Positions 44,908 to 52,784 of a DNA stretch of 64,000 nt are shown here, in pieces. The number at the start of each line of letters is the position of its first letter. Positions within the stretch are counted from its first letter, which is position 1. The stretch is from Flavobacterium hydatis (GTDB lineage: Bacteria > Bacteroidota > Bacteroidia > Flavobacteriales > Flavobacteriaceae). The translations under genes were made by a program, and so were the position numbers. Under the pieces are notes generated by a model that was given only the letters and a program-made list of their open reading frames with translations, was not told where the DNA came from and made no database searches. The stretch spans positions 62,001-126,000 of the forward strand of contig NZ_JPRM01000001.1 of the NCBI RefSeq assembly GCF_000737695.1. The letters run 5' to 3'.

Positions 44908-45377
44908 TGGAGTTTGAAGAATTATACAAATCTTATTGGCAAAAGATATTTAGGTTGTGCATGGGTTACGTAAATGATTATGACATTGCGCAAGATATAG
45001 CTCAGGAAACTTTTATTATTGTCTGGCAAAAGCTTCACACTTTTAGAAACGAAGCTAGTATTGGAACATGGATTTTTAAGATTGCTTCTAATAATTGTTT
45101 ACGACAAATAGAAAAAGGAAAACGTTTCCCTAAATCTGAGCTTCCGATACATATTACCGAGGAAAAAGAATATTCGCTAGAACCACAAATTCAATTTTTA
45201 TACAAATGCATTGCCGAGTTACCAGAAACCGATCGTATTATTATTTCGCTCGAACTAGAAGATGTAAAGCAAGCCGAAATAGCCAAAATTGTAGGTCTCT
45301 CAGAAGCGAATATAAGAGTGAAAATTCATAGAATTAAAGAAAAACTAACTCTAAAATTTAAAGAAAATGGACAATAA
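44907..45377 (+). CDS. ECF-type RNA polymerase sigma factor
   Basis: The 156-residue product has region 2 (about 5-70: YVNDYDIAQDIAQETFIIVWQKL, the promoter-melting segment) and region 4 (about 100-150: LEDVKQAEIAKIVGLSEANIRVKIHRIKEKL, helix-turn-helix). The frame extends back to an internal codon of the hydrolase gene, but the ATG at 44907 is the natural start. It sits between the hydrolase and a four-TM protein gene that overlaps it by 11 bases and may be its anti-sigma factor. Confidence 0.9.
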   Translation: MEFEELYKSYWQKIFRLCMGYVNDYDIAQDIAQETFIIVWQKLHTFRNEASIGTWIFKIASNNCLRQIEKGKRFPKSELPIHITEEKEYSLEPQIQFLYKCIAELPETDRIIISLELEDVKQAEIAKIVGLSEANIRVKIHRIKEKLTLKFKENGQ

Positions 45378-45963
45378 TATAGACTTTAAAGATTTATGGA
45401 AAAAACAAACCGTAAGTCAGCCCAATATAGATGAGTTACTTTCTAAACTAAAACAGTTTAAAAGAGGAAGTTTAAAAAAATTGATGCTAACAAATATCTT
45501 ACTTATAGTAACAAGTGCTTTTATAATTTTTATTTGGTATCATTATCAACCTGAATATATTTCGACCAAAATCGGTATTATTTTAACCGTTCTGGCAATG
45601 ACGATGTATTTATTCGTTTACAATAAACTGGCTATGTTTTATAAAAGTATTGACAGTACCCAAAGCAATAACGATTACCTACAGAAATTAATTTCGATTA
45701 AAACAAAGCAACAGTTCTTACAATCGACCATATTGAGTTTGTACTTTATATTACTTGGCGCCGGATTGTGTTTATACATGTACGAATATGCCTTGAAGAT
45801 GTCGTTGTTTTGGGGAATTTTCACTTACGTAATAATGTTATTCTGGATAGGAATAGTATGGTTTTATTTAAGACCTAAAGAAATCAAAAAACAAAATACT
45901 AAAATCAACAATCTAATTTCTAGATTTGAAGAAATAAACAATCAGTTAAGAACAAACTTGTAA
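45367..45963 (+). CDS. four-TM membrane protein, possible anti-sigma factor
   Basis: The 198-residue protein has a cytoplasmic N-terminal segment (1-38: DLWKKQTVSQPNIDELLSKL), four TMs (about 39-60, 69-86, 118-140 and 145-167) and a cytoplasmic C-terminal helix. It overlaps the ECF sigma gene by 11 bases, the arrangement typical of a sigma and its membrane-bound anti-sigma. No zinc-binding or FecR domain is visible and I do not recognise a family, so the role is inferred from position. Confidence 0.65.
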   Translation: MDNNIDFKDLWKKQTVSQPNIDELLSKLKQFKRGSLKKLMLTNILLIVTSAFIIFIWYHYQPEYISTKIGIILTVLAMTMYLFVYNKLAMFYKSIDSTQSNNDYLQKLISIKTKQQFLQSTILSLYFILLGAGLCLYMYEYALKMSLFWGIFTYVIMLFWIGIVWFYLRPKEIKKQNTKINNLISRFEEINNQLRTNL

Positions 45964-46000
45964 TATCGATAACACCTTTTTAAAACAATCAATTGAATAA

Positions 46001-46042
46001 AAAAAAGCAAGGTCTGTAAAATTACATTCCTTGCTTTTTTAT
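46001..46042. terminator. bidirectional terminator after the sigma operon
   Basis: AAAAAAGCAAGG (46001-46012) pairs with CCTTGCTTTTTT (46029-46040) around a 16-base loop, suited to ending the plus-strand operon and the convergent lipoprotein gene. Confidence 0.85.
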
Positions 46043-46063
46043 TTACAAACCATTCTTAGGATA

Positions 46064-46471
46064 TTATCTTGGAAAAAGATAAGGTGCAAGAGTTACAACA
46101 ATGATTCCGTCATTGTTTGCTTTTGCGGTAGATTCTTTTACTACTTCTCCGCCAACATAGATTTTAGCAGTTAATGTTTGATCCTTAACGCCACCATGAC
46201 CGCTTGAGCTGAATGTTATTCCTGGAACACCTGCATCTACAGTAATTTGTTTAGTCCAAGGAAGACTAGTAACATCTTCGTTTAGTGGATTTCCGCCTTT
46301 ATCAAAATAAACTGCGCTAAGTTCTCCAGTAAAATTTCCTGTTATTTCATATTTTACATCTCTTGATTTAGTTACCTGTTCTGCCTCATTATTGTCGTCG
46401 CTACTACTACATGATGCAGTTACAAAAACCAAGGTTAGCAAGAACATAATTTTTTTTAAAGTCGTTTTCAT
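46064..46471 (-). CDS. small lipoprotein, MmpS-like beta-sandwich
   Basis: The 135-residue product has lipobox VTASC (Cys21) followed by a serine/aspartate-rich stretch. Residues 37-130 form short beta-strands (VKYEITGNFTGELSAVYF, PWTKQITVDAG, KIYVGGEVVKES) resembling the MmpS-type ligand-binding sandwich. The function is unknown. It is divergent from the TPR kinase gene, and the shared region has a perfect -7 element for each and three spaced ACCTGA sites, so it is a likely target of that two-component system. Confidence 0.7.
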   Translation of the reverse strand: MKTTLKKIMFLLTLVFVTASCSSSDDNNEAEQVTKSRDVKYEITGNFTGELSAVYFDKGGNPLNEDVTSLPWTKQITVDAGVPGITFSSSGHGGVKDQTLTAKIYVGGEVVKESTAKANNDGIIVVTLAPYLFPR

Positions 46472-46514
46472 GATTGAATTCTTTGGGTTTATTTATGTTT
46501 AATAATCATTTTAA

Positions 46515-46522
46515 CAAATATA
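46515..46522 (-). promoter_or_regulatory. -7 promoter element of the small lipoprotein gene
   Basis: TATATTTG on the minus strand is a perfect consensus match 43 bases before the ATG at 46471. Confidence 0.6.
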
Positions 46523-46523
46523 A

Positions 46524-46585
46524 ACCTGAACAAAAAATAGGACAATACCTGATAAAATGTAATTTATTCTACCTGATATCAGGTA
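46524..46585. promoter_or_regulatory. three ACCTGA sites with 23-24 bp spacing, one a full palindrome
   Basis: ACCTGA starts at 46524, 46547 and 46571. The third is half of the perfect 16-bp palindrome TACCTGATATCAGGTA (46570-46585), and the second has the extended half TACCTGATA (46546-46554). All lie between the two divergent -7 elements. The layout suits a dimeric NarL-type regulator such as the one encoded at 48636. The first site abuts the lipoprotein's -7 element. Confidence 0.5.
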
Positions 46586-46623
46586 AAAAATTGAAAAAGA
46601 TTTTGATAAAAATTTAATTTTAA

Positions 46624-46631
46624 TAAATTTG
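46624..46631 (+). promoter_or_regulatory. -7 promoter element of the TPR kinase gene
   Basis: TAAATTTG is a perfect consensus match 14 bases before the ATG at 46646, giving a very short leader. Confidence 0.6.
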
Positions 46632-46645
46632 ATAAAACACAATTT

Positions 46646-48649
46646 ATGTCCAAAATCTACTTTTATTTATCCCTTATATTATTCTCAACTACCACTTACT
46701 CACAAGTTATACTTTCGCTAGATGATGATAGCGTTTATATAGACAGTATTGCCAGAGTTGCTAAAAACACCCCGTCTGATAGTTTAAAAACGTTATACAG
46801 TTTTAGATTATCTAAATTGTACCTAATGGTACAGGACATAAAAAAATCTAAAGAATATTTGCAAGACGCCAATAAGCTAAAAATGAAATTCCCTTTTTTA
46901 AAAGATGTTTCTATTTATTATAATGCTTTTAGTTTTCTAGAAAAAGGTGATGCTGATGGCTATGAAAAAACATTAGTTGAAGCCAATAATAAATTAAAAA
47001 AATACAATAATACCGAAGCCTATAGATTACGTGCCATTATACTCCAGAATTATGGTATCATGCAACAAAGGAAAAACAATGAAAAAGGCTATATGAAAAT
47101 ATTAGTTTACGAAGCTATTCCTGTTGCAAAGAAAAGTGGCGATTATGAACTAATAAGTAGTTTATACAAAGCCATTGCTATTATTTTTATGAATACGAAT
47201 GAACGCGAAAAGGCAAGTGAATATCTAAATGAAGCGCAATATTACATCGAAAAAGCAACCAAAAGATCTCCTACTCTAGCAGAATCTAAAATGGAAACCT
47301 ACATTATTAATGCTGAAAATCTGATAGAATTGAAGCGTTTTTATGATGCAAAAAAAACATTAGACAAAGCATATTCTAAATTATCAAAATATCCAGAATC
47401 AAACCTTAACGATTCTTACTTTTATGCAGAGGGAATATATTATGCAAAACAAAACCAACACTCTAAAGCTTTAGAAAGTTATGAAAAAGGAATTAAATCA
47501 GCCCAAAAGCATCAAAATCTAATTGCTTTAAACCGATTAAAATTTGCAGAATATCAGGTTCTTTTCAAATTAAAAGATTACGAAAAGGCTAAAAAAAATC
47601 TGGAATATCTTTTAGTGAACACTCCGTTTATTGTAGATAAAAAAAATTATTATAATGAATTAGCAAAAGTTTATAATGCAACCAAAAATCATGAAAAAGC
47701 TTATTTCTATTCTAATAAATACAATACTGTAAATGATAGTTTGAATAAATCTAAATTTCAGAATGAAATAGTAGAGCTTGAAGCTAAATATAAAAAAGCT
47801 GAAAGCGAGAAAAAAATAACACTCCTACAAGCACAAAACGATAAAGCAGCTTTATTAGCAAATAACAATCGTTTAAACTCTATCCTTTTTGGTGTGTTAT
47901 CATTCGTTTTATTTCTTACGGTTTTATTTTTATGGATATTAAACAAAAATCAAAAAAAATTAAGTTTCCAAAAAGAAGTTAATCACCAACAAGAGTTAGC
48001 CGCACTCGAAAACCAGAAAAAGCTATCTGTTTCAAACGCCTTGATAGAAGGTGAAGAAGTAGAAAGAAAAAGAATCGCAAGAGATTTACATGACGGACTT
48101 GGTAGTATGCTTTCGGGATTAAAAATGCATATGAATTTAGCCGAAAAAGAAAATGCTACAAATAAAGTAGAAGTCGGAACTTTATTAGACAACTCAATTA
48201 AAGAACTAAGAAATATTTCTCAAAACTTAATGCCCGAAAGTTTATTAAAATTAAACTTAGAGAATGCGTTAAGAGATTTATGCATAGCCAACACTAATTC
48301 AAAAACTAATATAGAGTTTCAGTATTTAGTACAAAACCAGAATTTACCTAAGAATTATGAAATCATGATTTACAGAATTATTCAGGAATTATTAAACAAT
48401 GCATTAAAATATGCTAATGCCTCACAAATTTTAGTTTCTTGTTCTCTAAATCAGAATGTGTTTTTTATTACTGTCGAAGACAACGGAATTGGTTTTGATG
48501 TATCTAGATTAAAAGACAATACCGGAATGGGTTTAAGAAATATTAAAAACCGTGTAGAATTCTTAAACGGAAAATTAGAAATTGAGAGCAAAGAAAACAA
48601 AGGAACTTCTACCTATATCGAATTAAAAGTAAAACATGAAGACTTATAA
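46646..48649 (+). CDS. tetratricopeptide-repeat sensor histidine kinase (NarX-type core)
   Basis: The 667-residue protein has a signal peptide (1-20), a periplasmic array of TPR-like helical repeats (about 40-390), a single TM (about 411-433), a coiled coil (about 435-475) and a HisKA_3 domain with His482 in RIARDLHDGLGSM, followed by a HATPase domain (VEDNGIGFD, GMGLRNIKNRV). TPR sensors in Bacteroidota are thought to detect proteins or peptides in the periplasm. It overlaps the NarL-type regulator gene by 14 bases. Confidence 0.92.
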   Translation: MSKIYFYLSLILFSTTTYSQVILSLDDDSVYIDSIARVAKNTPSDSLKTLYSFRLSKLYLMVQDIKKSKEYLQDANKLKMKFPFLKDVSIYYNAFSFLEKGDADGYEKTLVEANNKLKKYNNTEAYRLRAIILQNYGIMQQRKNNEKGYMKILVYEAIPVAKKSGDYELISSLYKAIAIIFMNTNEREKASEYLNEAQYYIEKATKRSPTLAESKMETYIINAENLIELKRFYDAKKTLDKAYSKLSKYPESNLNDSYFYAEGIYYAKQNQHSKALESYEKGIKSAQKHQNLIALNRLKFAEYQVLFKLKDYEKAKKNLEYLLVNTPFIVDKKNYYNELAKVYNATKNHEKAYFYSNKYNTVNDSLNKSKFQNEIVELEAKYKKAESEKKITLLQAQNDKAALLANNNRLNSILFGVLSFVLFLTVLFLWILNKNQKKLSFQKEVNHQQELAALENQKKLSVSNALIEGEEVERKRIARDLHDGLGSMLSGLKMHMNLAEKENATNKVEVGTLLDNSIKELRNISQNLMPESLLKLNLENALRDLCIANTNSKTNIEFQYLVQNQNLPKNYEIMIYRIIQELLNNALKYANASQILVSCSLNQNVFFITVEDNGIGFDVSRLKDNTGMGLRNIKNRVEFLNGKLEIESKENKGTSTYIELKVKHEDL

Positions 48650-49268
48650 AACTGTTATTGTAGATGATCACCCGATTGTAATCTCGGGAGTTTCGGGATT
48701 ATTATCCGATTTAGATGCCATTGAGATTATCCAAACATTTGAGTCTGGAATTACACTTCTTGATTATATCCAAACTAACCAAGTCGATTTAATTTTGATG
48801 GACATTTTTTTGCCTGTAATCAACGGTACCGATTTATGTAAAACAATTAAGCAAAAATATCCTAAAGTAATAATAATCGGCATAAGCAGTCAATCTGAAA
48901 GAAGCTTGGTCATGCAATTTATCCAAAACGGAGGAAATGGTTATATCCTTAAAAATGCTTCTTTTGAAGAGTTTAAACGTTGCATTTATAAAGCTATCGA
49001 TGGCGAAATTGTATTTAGCGACGAAGTAAAAACAATTATTAGCCAGCCATTATCTGAAGATTTAGAACAAGTTCCGAGTCTTAGTCGCAGAGAAAAAGAT
49101 ATTGCGGTATTACTCTCTAAAGGAAAATCGACTCAGGAAATTGCCGATGAATTATTTTTAAGTTTTTTGACTGTACAAACACATAGACGAAACATTCTGC
49201 AAAAATATAAAATGAAAAATGTTGCCGAATTAATGACACATCTTCTTAAAAACAACCTTTTAAACTAA
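48636..49268 (+). CDS. NarL/LuxR-family response regulator
   Basis: The 210-residue regulator has a receiver domain (Asp10/Asp11, phosphorylation site Asp56, Lys106) and a LuxR-type helix-turn-helix (about 145-205: LSRREKDIAVLLSKGKSTQE then LFLSFLTVQTHRRNILQKYK). It is translationally coupled to the TPR kinase. Likely targets are the divergent lipoprotein and its own operon through the ACCTGA sites. Confidence 0.93.
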   Translation: MKTYKTVIVDDHPIVISGVSGLLSDLDAIEIIQTFESGITLLDYIQTNQVDLILMDIFLPVINGTDLCKTIKQKYPKVIIIGISSQSERSLVMQFIQNGGNGYILKNASFEEFKRCIYKAIDGEIVFSDEVKTIISQPLSEDLEQVPSLSRREKDIAVLLSKGKSTQEIADELFLSFLTVQTHRRNILQKYKMKNVAELMTHLLKNNLLN

Positions 49269-49366
49269 ATATAAAGTTTAAAATGACAAAATGACATTTT
49301 TATAATTTGGTTCAGAAATTGCTATTTATCTAGTAACTTTAAATAATAAACTAAAAAACAAAAGAT

Positions 49367-50053
49367 ATGGGAATGAGTTATTTAATTCTTGCTGGAGCGA
49401 TTATGTTATTTAGCTGGTTAGTTAGTTCAAGACTAAAGAGTAAATTCGAACAATATTCGAAATTGCAATTGCAAAACGGAATGAGCGGTGCAGAGATTGC
49501 CGAAAAAATGCTTGCCGATAACGGTATTCGTGATGTTAGAGTAATTTCGACTCCTGGTCAGCTAACAGACCACTATAATCCAGTAGATAAAACAGTAAAT
49601 TTAAGTGAGGCCGTTTACAACCAGCGTAATGCCGCTGCGGCAGCTGTTGCTGCACACGAATGCGGACATGCGGTACAACATGCTGTAGGTTACGAGTGGT
49701 TAACAATGCGTTCTAAATTGGTACCGATCGTGAGTGTTGCTTCGACTTATATGCAATGGATTTTGCTTGCAGGTATCCTTATGCTTCGTAGCTTTCCGCA
49801 ATTATTACTAATTGGGATTATCATTTTTGCAGCAACAACAATATTTTCGATTGTGACTTTGCCTGTAGAATATGATGCTAGTAATCGTGCTCTTGCTTGG
49901 CTTGAGAACAAAAGAATGCTTACACAACAAGAACAAGCTGGTGCAAAAGATGCTTTAAAATGGGCTGCAAGAACATATGTAGTAGCCGCTATTGGTTCGA
50001 TTGCTACTTTATTATATTATATCTCTATTTATATGGGAGGAAGAAGAAATTAA
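49367..50053 (+). CDS. zinc metallopeptidase, YugP family
   Basis: The 228-residue protein has an N-terminal TM (about 3-20), the zinc-protease motif HECGH (97-101) and two or three C-terminal TMs (about 115-165 and 205-222). The family (PF04298) is widespread but of unknown substrate; proteolysis in or near the membrane is expected. It is a single gene with its own terminator. Confidence 0.9.
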   Translation: MGMSYLILAGAIMLFSWLVSSRLKSKFEQYSKLQLQNGMSGAEIAEKMLADNGIRDVRVISTPGQLTDHYNPVDKTVNLSEAVYNQRNAAAAAVAAHECGHAVQHAVGYEWLTMRSKLVPIVSVASTYMQWILLAGILMLRSFPQLLLIGIIIFAATTIFSIVTLPVEYDASNRALAWLENKRMLTQQEQAGAKDALKWAARTYVVAAIGSIATLLYYISIYMGGRRN

Positions 50054-50074
50054 ACTGAGGTTCTAAGGTTCTAT

Positions 50075-50108
50075 AAAAAAATCCGTTTTTTACAAAACGG
50101 ATTTTTTT
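50075..50108 (+). terminator. intrinsic terminator after the YugP-type gene
   Basis: ATCCGTTTT pairs with AAAACGGAT, extended by A and T runs, with a 4-base loop region and a T tract. Confidence 0.85.
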
Positions 50109-50148
50109 ATTTATATGATTTCGGTTTTTAATCCTGCAAGGTCTTTTT

Positions 50149-50178
50149 CACATTATCTAATTGGCACATTATCTAATT
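50149..50178. repeat. CACATTATCTAATT repeats
   Basis: The 14-mer CACATTATCTAATT occurs at 50149-50162 and 50165-50178, and again at 52588-52601 before asnS. The pieces lie in A/T-rich spacers and have no coding frame. Confidence 0.5.
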
Positions 50179-50208
50179 AACCCATTTTAAAAGAAAACAA
50201 ATTATTCT

Positions 50209-50216
50209 TACATTTG
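50209..50216 (+). promoter_or_regulatory. -7 promoter element of the SPFH-GYF gene
   Basis: TACATTTG is a perfect match. The alternative TTG start at 50214 lies inside it, which favours the ATG at 50241. Confidence 0.6.
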
Positions 50217-50240
50217 ATTTCTAAATTAATTAGATTTAAA

Positions 50241-51374
50241 ATGGGAATATTTGATAGGTTAAAAAATGAGTTTCTAGATATCATCGAATTTATAGACAAT
50301 AGTAATAACACTCTTGTTTACAGATTTGAAAGATTTCAGAATGAAATAAAAAACAATAGTAAACTTATTGTTAGAGAAGGCCAGCAAGCCATCTTTATGA
50401 ATGAAGGTAAGATTGCCGATATTTTCAATGCAGGAACTTACAACTTAAACACGCAAAACTTACCTATTCTATCTACTTTAAAAGGTTGGAAATACGATTT
50501 TAATAGTCCGTTTAAAGCTGAAGTTTACTTTATAAACACCCGAAATTTTATCGATCAAAAATGGGGAACTAAAAATCCTCTAATTTTAAATGATGATCGT
50601 TTCGGAATGCTCGAAATTAGAGCTTTTGGAACGTATACATTTAAAATTGTCGATGCTCAAAAATTCATAAAAGAAATTGTTGGTACTGACGGGCATTTTA
50701 CTACCGAAGAGATTAACGAGCAATTAAAAAGCATTATAGTATCTCGTTTTACCGATGCCATAGGCGAAGCCAACTTACCTATAGAATCTTACGTAGGCAA
50801 TACTAACGAACTTTCGGCTACCATCTTTGCTATCATGAAAGATGATTTTGCAGCCTACGGAATTGAGCTTAGCAAATTCTTACTAGAAAATACCTCTATG
50901 CCAGAGGAAATTAAAAAAGAGATTTTTGAATTAAGTCGTCTTAACAAGATTGACATGAAAAAGTTCACACAATATAAAACAGCTCAGTCTATTGAAAAAG
51001 CTGCCGAAAATCCGTCTGGAATAGCAGGAACTGCCTTTAGTTTTGGAACAGGTATGAATATGGCAAGACAAATGATGCAAGCTTTTGAAGAGCCGTTTCA
51101 AACAACATCTTTCTCCTCTTTTTCAAGTCACCAGGTTCCTCCTCAAGCTCCTCCACCTTTACCAACAACAGGAGTGACTTATTTTGTTGCTATTAATAAT
51201 GCACAAGCAGGACCTTTTGACGAAAGTCAACTTTCGCTTTTAATAGAAAAAGGACAACTCGTAGCAGATACTTTGGTATGGAATCAAGGAATGACGGGAT
51301 GGCAAAAAGCGTCGAGTGTTCCTGGGTTACAAAATTTATTTACCCAAATGCCTCCTCCTCTACCTAACATCTAA
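50241..51374 (+). CDS. SPFH-domain protein with C-terminal GYF_2 domain (YdjI-like)
   Basis: The 377-residue protein has an SPFH/virion-core-like domain (about 30-240: LIVREGQQAIFMNEGKIADI and LEIRAFGTYTFKI), a linker with proline-rich tract (about 295-309: QAPPPLPTTG) and a GYF_2 domain (about 313-365: AGPFDESQLSLLIEKGQL and MTGWQKASSVPGL). GYF domains bind proline-rich peptides, so the linker and the PPPLP end may give self-association. There is no TM; related proteins scaffold membranes or stress foci. The zinc-ribbon gene follows after 8 bases. Confidence 0.85.
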   Translation: MGIFDRLKNEFLDIIEFIDNSNNTLVYRFERFQNEIKNNSKLIVREGQQAIFMNEGKIADIFNAGTYNLNTQNLPILSTLKGWKYDFNSPFKAEVYFINTRNFIDQKWGTKNPLILNDDRFGMLEIRAFGTYTFKIVDAQKFIKEIVGTDGHFTTEEINEQLKSIIVSRFTDAIGEANLPIESYVGNTNELSATIFAIMKDDFAAYGIELSKFLLENTSMPEEIKKEIFELSRLNKIDMKKFTQYKTAQSIEKAAENPSGIAGTAFSFGTGMNMARQMMQAFEEPFQTTSFSSFSSHQVPPQAPPPLPTTGVTYFVAINNAQAGPFDESQLSLLIEKGQLVADTLVWNQGMTGWQKASSVPGLQNLFTQMPPPLPNI

Positions 51375-51382
51375 TCTATAAA

Positions 51383-52450
51383 ATGGAAAACGCCGAAATT
51401 AAAAACGAAACATTAAAAGCTTTCGACTGCTCTAATTGTGGAGCTGGATTAAAATATAAGCCTGGTACAACAACTTTGATGTGCGAATATTGTAATACCA
51501 AAAACATCATTCCGCAAGAACAAACTATCATCAAGGAAAATGATTTTGTAGCTTATCTTGAAAAATTAGAGTCTGAAAATTCAGTTGTAGAAGAAACATT
51601 ACAATGCAAAAGTTGTGGTGCAGCTTCGACAATAAACATAAATTCAAAATCTTCTGATTGTCCGTATTGCAGCACTCCATTAATAGATGCTAGTACAAAG
51701 GAAGATCGCGCCATTAAACCTCAATATTTATTACCTTTTAAAATAGATAAACAAAAGGCAGCCCAATTGGGGTATAATTGGGCAAAAAACACTTGGTTTA
51801 CAAAAAAAATACAACCTTCTTTTATAGATTTATCTGCAGTTTATGTTCCTCATTGGACATTTGACGTGCAAACCAATACAAATTATGCGCTAGAGAAAAA
51901 ACAAGTAAATGGCAACAATACTTATCTTCAATCTACGTCGGGCAATCTATCGCTCTTTTTTGATGATGTCGTAGTTCCTGCTTCTGGAACTGTTGATGCT
52001 AATTTATTAGCAAAAGTAGGCCCTTGGATCACAAAGAATCTCGTTAATACCAACGACCAATACTTAAGTGATTATATTGTTGAGAAATACAAACTAGGCT
52101 TAAAACAAGGGTTTTACGTAGGTAAAAGAGCTGTTGACGAAGCGATTAGAAGTAAAATTAGTTCTCAATTTGGAATAGGTAGTAATATAACAATTAAGTC
52201 TATCCAGAGTCAATACAACGATATAAAATTCAAACATATCTTGTTACCTCTTTACGTTGCTACATATGACTATAATGGTCAGAAAAATATCTTTTACGTT
52301 AATGGTAATACTGGAGCTGTAGCGGGTATAAGACCAAAAAGCCCTATTTTTTTATTTTTGAAAAAAATAGCATTTGTTATTATTCTAATTATAGGTTTTT
52401 TTACAATGTTAATAATATTACTGACTTGGTTAGGCTTTATGGCTCAATAA
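51383..52450 (+). CDS. double zinc-ribbon protein with C-terminal TM
   Basis: The 355-residue protein has two CxxC...CxxC zinc ribbons (Cys16/19/34/37 and Cys75/78/93/96), a middle domain with aromatic residues (about 105-320) and a C-terminal TM (about 328-350). The first ribbon resembles TFIIB-type or replication-restart ribbons. It could anchor the upstream SPFH protein to the membrane, since the two genes are 8 bases apart; the function is otherwise unknown. Confidence 0.78.
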   Translation: MENAEIKNETLKAFDCSNCGAGLKYKPGTTTLMCEYCNTKNIIPQEQTIIKENDFVAYLEKLESENSVVEETLQCKSCGAASTININSKSSDCPYCSTPLIDASTKEDRAIKPQYLLPFKIDKQKAAQLGYNWAKNTWFTKKIQPSFIDLSAVYVPHWTFDVQTNTNYALEKKQVNGNNTYLQSTSGNLSLFFDDVVVPASGTVDANLLAKVGPWITKNLVNTNDQYLSDYIVEKYKLGLKQGFYVGKRAVDEAIRSKISSQFGIGSNITIKSIQSQYNDIKFKHILLPLYVATYDYNGQKNIFYVNGNTGAVAGIRPKSPIFLFLKKIAFVIILIIGFFTMLIILLTWLGFMAQ

Positions 52451-52480
52451 GTATTTGATAATATGTGAATGAAATTACCC

Positions 52481-52517
52481 CCCCGACAGAATTAAATTTC
52501 TATCGGGGTTTGTTTTT
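52481..52517 (+). terminator. intrinsic terminator after the zinc-ribbon gene
   Basis: CCCCGA-AGAA pairs with TTCT-TCGGGG (52481-52491 with 52498-52508; one internal mismatch), then GTTTGTTTTT-type T-rich sequence. Confidence 0.75.
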
Positions 52518-52613
52518 ATAATCCCGCAAAGTTTCTAAAACCTTGTAGGATTTATACATTTTCTAATTGCCTAATTATCTAATTAGACACATTATCTAAT
52601 TTATTCCCAATTC

Positions 52614-52691
52614 TAGCCCTAATAGTAGCGGCATCCTTTATGTTTTTTCTTTAAAAACATAAAGATATAGCGGATAGTAGGAAATAGCTCC
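52614..52691. repeat. structured hairpin element in the gap before asnS
   Basis: A core stem TTTATGTTTTT with AAAAACATAAA (about 52638-52664) is flanked by TAGTAGCGGCATCC on the left and GATATAGCGGATAGTAGG on the right, with TAGCCCT and AGCTCCT at the outer ends. I recall similar sequence scattered in other flavobacterial genomes, where the inner hairpin varies and the flanks are kept. The rest of the 52451-52784 gap holds the terminator, A/T-rich spacer and the asnS promoter. Confidence 0.55.
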
Positions 52692-52731
52692 TTACTTAAC
52701 ATCTCAATATGGCAATTACAAACATTTCGAT

Positions 52732-52739
52732 TATATTTG
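52732..52739 (+). promoter_or_regulatory. -7 promoter element of asnS
   Basis: TATATTTG is a perfect consensus match, 45 bases before the asnS ATG. Confidence 0.6.
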
Positions 52740-52784
52740 CATTTCGATTGAAAGACAATTTTTAATATCAATTCTAAAATTAAA

